From Heliocidaris tuberculata (taxonomy: Eukaryota; Echinodermata; Echinoidea; Camarodonta; Echinometridae), in contig CM046845.1 of the NCBI GenBank assembly GCA_025618425.1, positions 6,873,491 to 6,937,490 of the forward strand: a stretch of DNA of 64,000 nt, written 5' to 3'. The notes under the pieces are model-generated. The model worked only from the letters and a program-made list of their open reading frames with translations. It was not told the origin of the DNA and made no database searches. Made by a program: the position numbers and the translations under genes. Shown here in pieces: positions 21,670 through 34,330 of this stretch; within the stretch, counting starts at the first letter, position 1, and each line of letters begins with the position of its first letter.

Positions 21670-24600
21670 GCAAACCCTTTCAACTCTACCGCAGGTATAA
21701 CCTGCCAACAAGAAGACACGCAAAAAGCATTTTATAAGCCACACATGCATGGTGACCACTAAAGAATGCACACTTTCAAATCGTTAGCAAAAAGCTATTT
21801 CATTATAACTTTACTTTTACAAAGCTACCAGATTGTGAGAAGGTGAAATATTTCACATGTTCTCGACTAATTTTTTTTCACACTTTTGTTATGGGACTTA
21901 CAGCCTAGCAAACAGACACAACACTAGAGGGCAAATAAAATCTTACTCAAATGCCGTGGAATGATTCGCCTTTGTGTTTTATAGCTGCATGTGTTTGGGT
22001 GGCCAATTCAAGCTCAGTCTTACATTTTCAAACCATAATCTTTGAGAATACATGAGCCTTTGTCAATATTTGACAGAACTAACGAGGAGCCACGTGAGCA
22101 GCATTAGCTTTTAGGCCTAGAGTGTCAACATATCACTAAACGGACAAAATTTGTCAATTTCCGAAAATTCTCTGCACCTTCAAAGCCTGATATCCTAATT
22201 ATGGAACCTGCTCTAAAGTAAATGTATTCAAATTTGACTCTCAAGGCTGTTTTGGTATTTGAAATTGTTATGTAAAAGGAAATGGTGAAAAGGTTTTTAT
22301 TTTCATCACATGTACTTTTAATCACTGTGGAACATCTATTTGAAATGCAACTACAATATCTTAGAGTGAAGGATATCGTCTATTTCATAATTATAGCTCA
22401 AAGTCAAATGAAGAGGGTAGGTTCATAAACTTCCTTTTAGAAAGGAAGTGGTCATGGTGGTACAACATTCGTTAAATACATTATTTGTGGCGGAACCGAT
22501 GCAGCAATTCCTCATATATTCTGTATATTAAGCACGAAAATAATGAAACTATCGAACTATCACACTCACAGGTCTGCAGCTGTAAGTCCGATGCACATGA
22601 ACTTATTACTGATTCATTTGACATGTATTTGGAAACTATCCGAACGTCCAACCTGCAGGTATTGGATAAAGATTTGGATCGGTCACATCTTTTGAATGTG
22701 CCAAGCGATTTAAAAGAGAACGGACATAAAATAGTGACAACTTCACTGGAACATCGTTTTCAATTATTTCCAATAGAAGAATGTCATGGAAACCGGCTAC
22801 ATGCTCCTCCCAAACGAAAAATGCAGTGGGTCATAAAAGTCTGGAGAGGAAACTTCCACAGAGCAGCAAGCTTTTCCAGAAGTCCTTTAAACAAATAATA
22901 ATAATCTATCGGTACATTAAAATCACTTTTTACTTACCTTCTGCACGATGCCAAGAGCTACTAGTATTACTATCAAACTATGAGCTTCTACACAGGAAAA
23001 GAGATTAATCGATCTCAGATATTCCTTTAAAATCCGATGGAATCACTGAAGCTCCAGTTGGAAGTGTAACCACTCTCTGAAATCACAGATCGGAAATCTG
23101 AATAGAATTAAAGAAACACAATAGAATTTGATGGGTAGCTTAGTCAGTCTATTATGATGATAAGATTGAACTAGCTTGGATTTAGAACTCAATAACCTCA
23201 GTTGACTCCAGTTCAAGTCACACTGTTCGAACGCTTCAAAGTCATATGCTTCGTCGTGGGGCGACAGACGTCAAACTTATATGTGCGGTCTAGCGAAACG
23301 ACGACGCGCGGAGTGTGAGGTACACATTGAGTAGACTCGCACCAAGGCAGGAATTATTGTTGTATTTCCCAGGGCAGCGGGATGCTTTTGGGGGGAATTC
23401 CTTTGAAAACAAATGTTTCTTCATTAACAAAATTAAGGAGCGTATTTTCATTCAAACAACAATCCACAGTTATCTTATATAATGTCAATAAGCACGAGAG
23501 TCATCTTCTTTTACACCGATATTTTTTTTTCTTCTTCTAAGAAATTACGGAATATCAGAGGCTAAATATTGACAAGGCAATCGATCTTCAACACAAACCA
23601 TAATTCGTTGTGAAAGATGTTGTTTTTGCAGATATTAAAGCTTTCCGTTTCGTGCTATGCTTACACACACAATGGGGTAATTTCAGGTGGCAGCCCAACC
23701 GCTAACTTAGTTAGAAGTGTGTTCACCCGCGCACCTCTCATGCTTCCACAGCCATGATATTTTTTTTTCCTTCAAAATTTGCCTTATTCTATTCCAAGTC
23801 GTTCACACTCTTGAAGTTATTTCATGACAGTGCTTTCCTACTTCTGTCCCTGACCTTTGCAGTCATGACAGCGATTTTCAGGGGTGGGGAAGGGCTAGGA
23901 AATGCACTTTAGTTGGGTACGCCTCTCCCTCGAAAATGTTCCAGGGGTCATTGCCCAGAAATTAGAGAATCACCTCAACGTATTTAACGCTACCTAAACC
24001 ATTAAGAGAAGATGTGCGTAGATACATGTATATGTTAAGATGATACTAGGATTTCCCTTGTGTGATTAAAAGTGCTTTAACATGCAAAGTTCCAAAGTAT
24101 AAAAATGCAACGCAATATACGTCGCTCGAACACTTGATGGGGCCGGGAGGGCGGCCGGCGAGGGGAGAAAAATTGTGAAAATTTTTCGGACAGGAGAGCA
24201 AATTGGCTTACAAGCCCCCTCTCCGTAAAAAAAAGGTCTTCCAAGTCCAAAATTACGATCGGAATATATATAAAAGTAAATACAATTTACAGATTTCACG
24301 AAAGTAATTATGCATTTCTCGACAGGAACTTAAGGAGGGGAATCAACGCCCCTGGCCACCCCTTCCCTTGATTACGCCAAACTTGAAAAAACAATATGGC
24401 TCCCGTAAGGGTCCAATCTGACTGCTTCTGGAGGGAGCTTGATGTGGAAGGGAAGAAGGGGAGTCGGAGCAGGGGACCGTTTAGGCAAGTGATGGGAGCA
24501 CGGTGGGGATGAAAACAGCTCGGAGCCACAAAGCAACACGAGAGCTAAACTCATTTGTGGAAGGTGTCAATCAGATGGTGGGTTTACTCTATACCAAGAA

Positions 24601-24670
24601 GTTCGTAACCTACAATCAATTCTGTGAGTCTTTCACGATTCTGACATCATGTCTCGAATAATTTTAACCT
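21670..24670. other. Largely unexplained 3-kb stretch
   Basis: No gene is confidently supported. A 137-codon open stretch at 22485-22898 lacks an ATG start and has no family resemblance. A 9-bp-stem hairpin (ACTTCCTTT / AAAGGAAGT) lies near 22428. A short GC-richer patch with CpGs lies at about 23219-23345. Confidence 0.45.
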
Positions 24671-25302
24671 ACGGAAGCTTATACATGTTATAAGTGCCAA
24701 CCAGATGACGAGAAGACAGGTTAAATGACGAGAAGACGAGAAGAAAAGTTAAATGATGATAAGACGAGTTGTTGGAACTCGGCAAGTCGACTTATTCTGG
24801 ACAAGAAGACGAGAAGACAAGTTGTTGGAATTCGGCATGCCGACTGATTTGAGACAAAAAGACGAGAAAACAAGTTATGGGAACTCGACAAGTCGACTTA
24901 TTTTGGACAAGAAGACGAAATGACGAGTTATTGGAACTCGGCGAGTCGACGAGACGAGATGACGACTTCCCGAGTTCCAATAACTCGTCAACTCGTCTTC
25001 TTGTCCCAAACAAGTCGACTTGCAGAATTCCAATAACTCGTCATTTCTTCTTCTTGTCCCAAACAAGTCGACTTACCTAGTTTCAACAACCCGTCATCTT
25101 GTCTTTGTGTCCCAAACAAGTCGACTTGCCGAGTTTCAACAACTCGTCATCTTGTCTTCTCATCTCAAATCAGTCGACTTGCCGAGTTCCAACAACTCGT
25201 CTTCTTGTCTTCTTGTCCAAAATAAGTGGACTTGAGGAGTTCCAACAACTTGTCTTCTCGTCTTCTTATCTCGTCATCTGGTTGGTACTTATAAGCTTCC
25301 GT
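24671..25302. mobile_element. 632-bp foldback element built of inverted 53-bp repeats
   Basis: The ends ACGGAAGCTTATA and TATAAGCTTCCGT are inverted, as are the subterminal words CCAACCAGATGACGAGA and TCTCGTCATCTGGTTGG. Inside, a unit marked by GTCGAC or close variants recurs every 53 bases: 24786, 24839, 24892 and 24945 in the left arm, and 25014, 25067, 25120, 25173 and 25226 in the right arm in the opposite orientation. The element therefore folds on a centre near 24970, with about four units facing five. It encodes nothing; frames across it are repeat artefacts. Confidence 0.85.
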
Positions 25303-25556
25303 ATCAACCTAAACCAGTATAAAGCGCAATAGCGAACACGACACTGATGGAGTTTCCGTCGAAAATCCGGCTTCATTCTTTAGAGGAGCTCAAAATGTTT
25401 CCAAACCAACTAATAACCCTACCTCCGGTTGGTATTGGTTTTAAAAACAAAGAGCAATCTAGAAAAGTGATGGACTTTATAGTAAAATGTTGCACGAGAT
25501 TAGACTGAGTAGAGAAGTGCTTACAACACTGCGTCACTTTTGCACATACTGTTACA
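25303..25556. other. Non-coding stretch
   Basis: No structure seen. Confidence 0.45.
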
Positions 25557-25650
25557 GTCATTTAGAATTTGACTTTTAATCAAAAACAGTCATTTACAGA
25601 GAGACTTTTAATCAAAACAATCATTTAGAATTAGACTTTTAATCAAAACG
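25557..25650. repeat. Three-unit tandem repeat, about 31 bp
   Basis: GACTTTTAATCAAAA recurs at 25571, 25603 and 25634, preceded each time by variants of CATTTAGAATT. Confidence 0.8.
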
Positions 25651-25789
25651 GTACAATTTTTATTTGCTCAAACTAATACGTAACATATCCTCACTTCTAT
25701 CCCCAAATAAAATACTTGTATAAAAGATGCCGTCTTCGTAGGCGATTCCGAAACACCTCATAATTCATAAAGCCTATTTCTAATACTCG

Positions 25790-26420
25790 CCTTCCTTCAC
25801 CTCAGACATGGCAGAGTGATGTAACTGATATACACAATAACGATTTCCAAAGCACAGAGAGCTGTGACATTCATTTTCATGGGTCATATCCTCGAACAAA
25901 ACTACATTCATCATCACCCGGTCGCTCTGATCTTAATTTTCATCAAACAGAATCTCGGAAAAGTGCATCATTTTCTAACCACTATTGCGTGTTGTTTTCC
26001 TTCACCTCAAAGTGATATATAATAAAGATTTTCAAAGCGCATATAAATTACGGGGAAGGCCTGAGAACTGTGACATTCATTTCATGGTTCACATCCGCAA
26101 ATAAAACTAAATTCATCATCCCCCAATCACTTCTAAACGGCCGCTCTGGTTTGAACTTCTTCAACCGGAATCTCATAAAAACATTTTAAAAGCCTTATTT
26201 TTATAACCAATATTACGTATTTTCTTTCGTCACATCAAAGTGATGTAACTAATACCATGAATATGCAAAGGAAATAGATAGCTGGGAAGTCCTGAGAACT
26301 GTGACATTTATTTCATGGGTCACATCGTCGAACAAAACTAAATTCATCATCACTTACTGACTTCCAAACGGTCGCTCTGATTTGGATTTTTCTCAACTTG
26401 AATTGACACCAATCTTTCGC
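25790..26420. repeat. Three-unit tandem repeat, about 206-231 bp
   Basis: The word TGTGACATT occurs at 25863, 26069 and 26300. Each time it is followed by CATGG and then AAAACTAAATTCATCATC or close variants, and preceded by AAGTGAT-type sequence. The units are diverged, so the duplication is old. Their function is unknown. Confidence 0.75.
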
Positions 26421-27296
26421 GCGCTAAATTGCAACCCCTCGATTTGACCCCACCATGCAATCGAATTTTCGGCGTCCAAATCAAGAGCTTAGAATCCAGA
26501 TGAGCTCTTCTGCCACAGGCGAGGGAAATCGATGACAGATTCATCAAGATTATCTTTTTTATCTCCATTAACCACTTCAATATTACCCAAATCATGCCTA
26601 AATAGTCCGGAAATTCTGAAGAGAGTTTGAGAGAAATCAGGAGCAAATTTGCTCAATCTCCGCGTCGAGCTTCTGTTGAAGGTCACCTAGCATACAAATG
26701 ACAATGGAAGTTTTGTGTTAACAGCTAGACAGGCATGATTACACAATATCTTTTTTTATATTTTCTTTTCAAAATTATAATTTGAATATTCGTTATTGTA
26801 GAAGATGATGTGCACACTGTGTGTGCGCTTAAAATTCAGTGAGCAGGCGAATGTACTAAGTACTATTCAAGGAAATGCTCCTATATACCTTCCAGAATTA
26901 TGGGGCATTACACTAGAGAGATGTAACTTTTACTAAAACTCAACATCTCCCTGATTATACATAATCATACATAAAACCAACATTCAAGTCATTCATCTCG
27001 TTTTGAACAAAGCTTGGGGGGAGGGGGGTGTCATCAATTTGAACAATACTTCGATTTCTATATATCGCCATCTAATGTTAAATAACAAATTTAAAAATAG
27101 TAATAAGAGATAGTAAGATGGATGTACCCCCCCCCCCCCCCCTCCACTCAAAATATCTGTCTGCAAATGTGTGAACCTTCGAGCTCTTTTCACCCTTGTC
27201 GGAACATTTTCATCATGTGAACCTTCTGACGACCTTTCATATTTGCTTGATGGAAAATATTTTTCTATCGAAAACATTGTCGGCAAATTTTGTACT
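26421..27296. other. Non-coding stretch
   Basis: A C run at about 27127-27142 is visible. No gene is supported on either strand. Confidence 0.45.
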
Positions 27297-27331
27297 CCCC
27301 CCCCCCCCCCCCCCCCCCCACACACACACAC
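27297..27331. repeat. C23 tract followed by (CA)n
   Basis: 23 consecutive C run directly into CACACACACACA. The same arrangement of C run then CA run is found at about 34122-34142. Confidence 0.9.
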
Positions 27332-29190
27332 AAATTTTAATGCCTCTGCAAAAACCCATTGAAGGCCTTCATCCCATTACAATTTGCTCGTTAAGGATTG
27401 AATCTGTTCTTTGGGACAGAATATAATGAAAAACAAGCAACCTTTATCATAAATACATGCTGCAGGAATGTATCTATAACCTTGCTACAAAAATACAAAC
27501 CGCACGAAAATCCTTACCCCTAATCTTCATAAAAACTATCCTCTTTTCAACAAAATCAAAAAAGAAAAAGAAAGAAAAAGAAAAATTTGCGCTCTTTTAA
27601 GTCTGAATGAGAAAACACGGATAATAGTTTATTCCTGGCTTCCATCAAACCATTTCACTATGAATGGCAGACGTAACTAATTTTCAAAGATTATCTCCTA
27701 AAAAGGAGGATTTGTGATAAAAGCTAATGAAATAGCAAATCGTCTGACCCGAGAAATCGCTTCCAGTCATACGGAGCGAGGAGTTTTCTGATGGGAACGA
27801 GCGGGAAATTATGCGGTAGATCCACGAAAGTAACACCACATTGCTGATCACATTCTTCGGTATTTACATTGGTAACATTCTCCACCAAGATTTAGGGAAA
27901 TGCGTCCCTGACAACTCAACTATAAGCTTGTTGTCAGATCCTACGCTTTCGAATTTGACTGATACTGGTGAAAAGAATCTATGAGGGCGATTGTAAAATA
28001 TTAGGTCCAATTGCGAAAAAAAATGTTTTAATCAGGTTAAAATTTCAGTTAGCTATAGTCTGGAAGGTAGAAAATCAGAATGCAATATAACGATGTAGGA
28101 ATATTGCAGGAAAATAGTTCTGAAACGCAGCCCGTACTCCGTCGAGGGCAAGTAAAGTACGAAATATGGTCACTTACTTGAATTATAAAAAAATAATGTG
28201 ATGAATATTCTTTCGAGCATTTTTGAAAATATCTACTTCAAGTTCAACCATGATAGCTCAAAATAAATTCGTTTTCACTCTGTCTGAAGTCAAATATTTC
28301 AAAGTTTAGGCTTGTCGCGAGGCAGATATCCTGATTGGTGACACCATCAAGATAATTGCAAATATTTTTGTAATTGACCAACCCCTCCCCCCGCAAGCTC
28401 TCGTCAACAGTGTTACGACTTAGAAATATAGCCTCCATAAAACTTGAGTGGGGTGGGACATTCCCAAAATGTAGCAACTACCTAAAAATCTAAAAAGTCA
28501 TGATGAATCCATCGATATTAAGACTGAAAGTCGAAATCTGACAGCTTTGGGGATAATATTTCTGGTGTAATATTCAATACTTTCTGCCCATTGGAGGATG
28601 TTGTCGAATCAGTCGGCAAATCACCGCTACTGTATTTACATTCTGGGAGCACAACCTATCTCATAAACCCAGAAATCCTTTGGAAATTCTAAAAAGAATT
28701 GTTTGCATCTGTTTGAAAAAAATATAAGTTACTTTGACAGATGGAGTATCATGGGTACAAAACTCTGTTGACCGTGAAAATAGTATCCTTGACGCCAGCA
28801 ATGAAGTAAACTGGAATACCCTTTGAAATTTGGGATTTTCTTCTAACTTTATCCAAAATCTGATGAAGACAAAAACCTGGGACGTTGCCTGACTTCGTGT
28901 GATGTGACCTCTGTTGATGAAGGGGGAACATGTCCCGGGTCAATTCTTGGGCAACTGAAGGATCAGGACGAAATTGGGCGGATAATCTTCATAACTCACA
29001 CCATCTTGGTAAAAAATCTTACACGTGTTCAGCTGATTTTAGTTGATGAAAGCACGTACCCGAGTTTATTTTCCAATGCCACATTCCCTCGGTATCTCAC
29101 CCACGAGGAGATTGCAGAAAAACAAGTCTTCTTGATGGATAGCTAGCTCACAGGAGGGCCTGTAAATAAGGAGGGGAAAGCAGTCCTGGT
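27332..29190. other. Non-coding stretch
   Basis: No gene, RNA or element was recognised over 1.8 kb. Confidence 0.45.
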
Positions 29191-29331
29191 CCCGTTTCAT
29201 GAAACTCGTTATCAATAACAAGTTACAGTAATTGTTATAAGCTACTGAAATCCTTGAATCTGACTGGCTGAGAGCAAATTTGTCATATAAATGGGGCAGT
29301 CATTACTGATAACGAGTTTTATGAAACAGGG
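29191..29331. mobile_element. Palindromic MITE, family B copy 1, with 7-bp target duplication
   Basis: The ends CCCGTTTCATGAAACTCG and CGAGTTTTATGAAACAGGG form the terminal inverted repeat and continue into GTTATCA / TGATAAC. The exact 7-mer TCCTGGT flanks both sides (29184-29190 and 29332-29338) and reads as a target duplication. The centre contains CTGACTGGCTGAGA, a degenerate form of the inverted CCAAT core. Related copies are at 55017 and 58538. Confidence 0.85.
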
Positions 29332-29639
29332 TCCTGGTACTGGCAATAAGGAACATGAAAGACCAGGCGCTGCAGTATGATATCAAAAGTGGGGCGGGAT
29401 GCTTCAGTGGTAGATTTAAGGGGGCACACTCTGCCTGTGCCACGCCCCCTTTTGAAGGCAATCTGGCATATTTTACACAAAAAATGTGGTCCCCTAATTA
29501 TAATTGTTATCATGCCCATCCCCATGTCTCTTGAAGAACCCTGAATCAGAGAAACCTTACAAGAAAGTAGTTCTTATCTTCGTGTTTCAACATTGACCAA
29601 GGATGCAGCCTTCTTCTCATCATCATAATCATTTCTCTC

Positions 29640-30122
29640 CTTACCATTACGAGGCCAATCATGCGTGTCGATCAAATGTTTAATGTAGTGTGACATCAGG
29701 CAACCAGATACAACAACTATTGTTAATGTGAATGGACAAACATGCATGTCGATCAAATGCTTAAATTGCTCGGCCAATTATACGAAGCTATATTGGGTTC
29801 CAGATACAATAACTGTTAATGTTAACGGACAAACATGCATGTCGATCAAATGTTTAATGTGCTCTGGGCTATGGCATTATACGAAGCTATGTAATGTATT
29901 GTACAGACACAATAACAAACTTAATGTGAACAGCCAAACATGCATGTTGATCACAATGTTAAATGTGCTCAGACATTCCACGAAGCTGTATTAAGTTACA
30001 GACACAATAACAGAGTTAATGTGAACGGACAAATATACATGTCGATGTCGATTAAATGTCTAATGTCCTCTGGCATTAGACAAAGCTTTATGAAGTACAG
30101 ACACGATAACATTAATGTGCAC
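29640..30122. repeat. Five-unit degenerate tandem repeat, about 81-105 bp
   Basis: The motif CATGCATGTCGATCAAATG or variants recurs at 29660, 29741, 29834, about 29939 and about 30035. It is followed in most units by ACGAAGCT-type sequence and then ACAATAAC. Frames across it repeat the peptide MSIKCL, an artefact of the unit. Confidence 0.85.
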
Positions 30123-30421
30123 GGATGACCCCTGTGGGATCGGGAGAGGAAGACTGACCTCCAGACGAACATTTTTCACATATCTAGATCTCTTTATCGA
30201 CATGCACAGGAACACGAGGGCTAATAATATACCACCCACTGTCTGAATGTAGATCCCCATCATTAAGCATCTGCTAGTTGTAGTATTAGGGAGAGATCTA
30301 GATTGGTTCTGATACTGTTAGGTCATGGACCTCCTACTAGTCTCTGGTTAGGCTCATGAATGATATCAATGTTCAGTGGCGTTGCAGTGAGGGGGCAGGT
30401 ACAGCCAGCCCGAATCGCGTA

Positions 30422-30423
30422 CC

Positions 30424-30500
<77 letters not shown>

Positions 30501-30502
30501 AT

Positions 30503-30551
<49 letters not shown>

Positions 30552-30600
30552 TGAGAAAGAGAGAAAGAGAACTAAAAAGAAAGGGAGAGAATGTCATGAA
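30422..30600. repeat. Long GA-rich microsatellite
   Basis: GA dinucleotides are interrupted by AAAG and ATGA for nearly 180 bases. Open frames of RERERE or SLSLSL are by-products. Confidence 0.95.
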
Positions 30601-31526
30601 AATGTCTGATAAATCGATCTTTATGAGTATACTGCACACCTTATCCAGAAGGCCTACTGACCTATCATACAAATTAGTAAGACCAGTGCATTCCCCCCCC
30701 CCCCCTTGCTGAACCAAGGCTACGCCATTGATAAAATGTGCCGTGGCAGTGTAGGTGAGGAACAAAAAGCAAGATGAAATCAAACTTGATGACAAATTAA
30801 TTCTACGTGAACAAGATAAGAACGGAGAAAATATTACAACATACGCATATCTACAAATCAAATACATTGCTTAAAGGATATGCTGGAGGTAAAAAGGAAC
30901 TCATATGTAACCAAATCATGTCAAATTACATTTCACTTGCTTTCCAGGGAGTGACTGACTGTTGATACTTTTTTTTGTTGGAGCATAAATTCAACTTTAT
31001 GCAACAGTAATTTGAATAAGAGTGAGACATCAATACGAGCCGAACATAAAATCATTTTAGATAAAAACGTGGACACGCAAGAAGAAATTATGAAATATAT
31101 TTTAATTTACCTAGTTTTTGTCAAGATAATAATTCCAACTGATGCGTCTCATGACCTCGAAATGACACTTTTAAAACTGTCTTACCTATTGAATGTTTCT
31201 TTATCATCTGATCATGTTTGATGAGAGCTCTTTCGCGGCCCATTAGGGCTTAACTACGTCAATATTTGCAAATGTGAATGCTTTAGTTGAAGTCTATAAA
31301 TAACAAGCATACAGCAGACCAAACGAATAATTACGATGAATTCATCAAAGTAAGCCTAAATCAACAAAAAATAAAATATTAATGCATCATAAATATTTAT
31401 CGCTGGCCTTGACATGAAATGGAATTTGACATATTGGGTCATATCTGGAAGGTTTTTTTTTTTTAATCCTTTTTTTCTTTCCATTCCCTGTCCTTTCCAT
31501 CCTTCATTTCAATTATTTGTCAACAG
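30601..31526. other. Non-coding stretch
   Basis: A C run lies at about 30692-30704. No gene is supported. Confidence 0.45.
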
Positions 31527-31603
31527 CGGCGTAGCCAAGATGTTCTTAGTGGGGTACAAGGGGCACGTGACACAAGCCCTCCCCTTGGCTATACGCCGCT
31601 CTT
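31527..31603. mobile_element. Short palindromic element, 77 bp
   Basis: AGCGGCGTAGCCAAG at the left is mirrored by CTTGGCTATACGCCGCT at the right, with one 2-base gap. No clear target duplication is seen. The GGCGTAGCC words resemble the ends of other dispersed repeats in the window (for example near 61195). Confidence 0.5.
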
Positions 31604-31609
31604 TGCCAG

Positions 31610-32053
31610 TATGTCGCTTTCATAAGGTTTCTAAAGGTACCTGATTATCTCTTTGTGTGTTGTAAAGCATAGTTGAATTTACTGTTTCTGGGTCAATTCA
31701 ATTAGGCACACTAGCGTAACCAGTTGGGGGGGGGGGGGGTGGGGGTGTCGAACAAGCTAATGAACACCAAATTGTATATACAGGAACAATAAACTCAATT
31801 TGCTGACAACAATTATGTTAAACGTAACTGTAAATCTTTGGAGCATTGCCCCGGCCCTTCTTTGACTACAGCAGTAATAGGCCGATAACTGGCAAATGCA
31901 GGTCTGTCCCCATCCCCTAAATAGCTACAACTATTAATTAATTATGTTTTTTAATGTAAATACATTCATTCAGCAACGGTAAGTATTCTAAATTGTTATA
32001 TTGCTGGTCCAAATTACATTGGATTAATTTTACAGCATATACAGCCCCCGAAA
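31610..32053. other. Non-coding stretch
   Basis: A G run lies at about 31727-31739. Nothing else is visible. Confidence 0.45.
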
Positions 32054-32432
32054 TTGAGTTCAGGGAAAGGTGAAAAATAATTTGTGAGCTTTCTCATTCA
32101 TTTCATGTCAGTTTGGCAGAACATCATAGTATTTAATGTCCTCTGAAAAGGATTGCTCTTCAAATGCTCTCATATTTGAAATATGACAAGAAATAGCTGA
32201 AGTGTTCGGGCCGAACATTCATGCCACATGTGTGTGCAGTCCTTTATACCCATTTCTGTGTGCAGTGCATGTGCTTTTCAGAGAGATTGGGTCAATTTCT
32301 TATCATTTTGATGATTCATAAACCTCACAGTATACATCAACGCTTATTTAGACATAATCAACCTTTCGAAATTGCTTTGAGACATTTTCTTTCGCAATGT
32401 AATTTCAAGACCAGAACTCAATTTTATCGCAT
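32054..32432 (-). repeat. Dispersed repeat R, copy 2 (uninterrupted)
   Basis: This copy is inverted relative to copy 1. It shares AATTTGTGAGCTTTCTCATTC, ATTTTGATGATTC, CAGTATACATCA and TCAAGACCAGAACTCAATTT with the copies at 18222 and 52800. It has no insertion at the point where copy 1 holds a MITE, so it records the empty site. Confidence 0.75.
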
Positions 32433-34089
32433 ATAGGTGCACTTACCTTTCTAAACCGTCTAAAACTTTGAATACTTCCATTAAAATACTCCAATTTGAT
32501 TGTTCTCCTTTTTTCTTTTATGCATATTCTGCAGTTTAGAATATTGACACCAGTATTGACATTTCTCGAGGAGCAGGTCCTTCATACAAGTACAAATTCA
32601 ATAGGTCCATTGTGAAAACCAATGGGACATGCTATTACACAAAAGTGGTACAATTAGAAGAAAAAGAAATTATGAAATGGAGCATTACGATGATTAGCTA
32701 TATGGAACAGGTGTGTGATTGTTCAGCTGTGTTCATGCTTATCGAGACATTATTTTGAAAACTTCGTGACTAACACGATCGATAGCGTTCGCATGAGCGC
32801 GGGAAAAAGAAGATACATCATTCTCATTTCTCCTTGTAATGTTTATTGAATCATGGTAGGTTTTAATATCAGACTGTCGAATATCACACCACAACGTGAC
32901 CTATTTTCAACAAAAATGGATGGCAACACAACCAACTACTGAGTACACTTTGTAGTATTTTTTATTTTTATTTTTTTTGTTAACCCACTGCATTCAAATT
33001 GGTAAACATTACATTTTAGTTCCCTTCTTCATTATTTTTCTACGTAATATGTTGCAAATGTATTTCTTTAGATATTAATTTTGTCATGTTCTTCAACTAC
33101 AACTTAAAAATCAACTGAATCTTCTATCATATCCCTTAGCAAAATGACATGCGAATTTATGAGCAAGCGATGACCCCCTCCTTATAAAATGAGTACATTA
33201 TGCCAAAATGTTTCATTCAATATGTATAGGCGTCAGCTATCTGCATTCTGCAATAGTTGTGATATATACCATATGTTTGTTTTGAAAAGTATAATGTGAC
33301 AAGGCTATATCCCGGGGAAATATTTGTATTGCGGGCACAACTTCCGACCCTTGGCTTTATATACTCACTCTTCATAAACCATCCAGTGACCATCAAAGAC
33401 AAAATGAAGAATACAGAAAGAAAGACGGTTTACATCTTGCAGACGTTTTGCAGATTCAGTTTGGGGGAAACGGGCTTCCTGCCCGTTGCTAGGCGACGAG
33501 TATTGGCTTTCTTTCCCCTCGTGTCTCAGAGAGAGCCTTGTGAAGAAGGACTGGAGAAAGTGCAATACACATCTTGTAACAGATGCAAGACACGTTTCAT
33601 ATGCGAACGTGTCAGGAACTTCTGAATTGTACAAAACGAGCTGTCAATCAAATAGACAATAGAATATGTTCCATCTGTCATGACTGATACTGACAGAAAT
33701 CCACATAAATAATTGTAATTTATAGGAATTAATTAGACAAAGATCCTTTTAAGTCGACGTGACTGTTGACTAAAAATGATAAAACTTACAAAAGTTGTTC
33801 AGTATTCAATGTAAAACACATTATTTAAGTTCTTTTAATTCTGTTTCAACAAGGTTTTCAACGCCCTCAAAACTTGAAGTGGTCCATACAGGGGGAAGGT
33901 CCATGGTATAAACAAAAACACTTTGTATTGTTCTGGACAATTTTATTTCTCATTTGCTATTGTCATTAAGCATCTTACTCAAAACGTCCAGATTGCAATA
34001 ATTTATTCTTTGAGATTGCTCCTCCATTTGTTCTTTAATGACAATGATATTTTCATTTTAGAATATTTCTGCCTGTCTCTCATTATACA
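32433..34089. other. Non-coding stretch
   Basis: No gene is assigned. Open frames on both strands over 33296-33634 lie in a somewhat less AT-rich patch, but no family is recognised and the evidence is too weak to call an exon. Confidence 0.4.
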
Positions 34090-34260
34090 TGGTCCGCGGA
34101 ACCAGGGTGGGGGAGAGGCTCCCCCCCCCCCCACACACACACACTTTTTTGAGCAGACACGTTTCATAAAACCTCGGAAAAAAGGTTCGAAAATTGTCAA
34201 TAATGAGTGAAATCAAATCAGCCCCCCCCCCCCACTTTCAAAAACGCTACGTGCCCCTGT
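34090..34260 (+). repeat. Dispersed repeat D, copy 1
   Basis: The segment runs from TGGTCCGCGGAACC through a C and CA run, then TTTCATAAAACCTCGGAAAA, to a C run and GCTACGTGCCCCTG. An inverted copy is at 54211-54363. Repeat type unknown. Confidence 0.75.
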
Positions 34261-34330
34261 CATAAAACCTAAAATTATCTTTCATAATAATATGACTATA
34301 TAATAATTGTTAATCCGTTTTATTACCTTA

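Noticed and set aside
22485..22898. 137-codon open frame on the plus strand
   Set aside because: It starts with TTG instead of ATG, has no family resemblance, and internal splice-like sites (CTCACAG, GTAAGTCC) do not define a consistent exon.
33485..33497. GTTGCTAGGCGAC, a match to the RFX X-box pattern
   Set aside because: The pattern is loose enough to occur dozens of times by chance in 64 kb, and no gene start is nearby.
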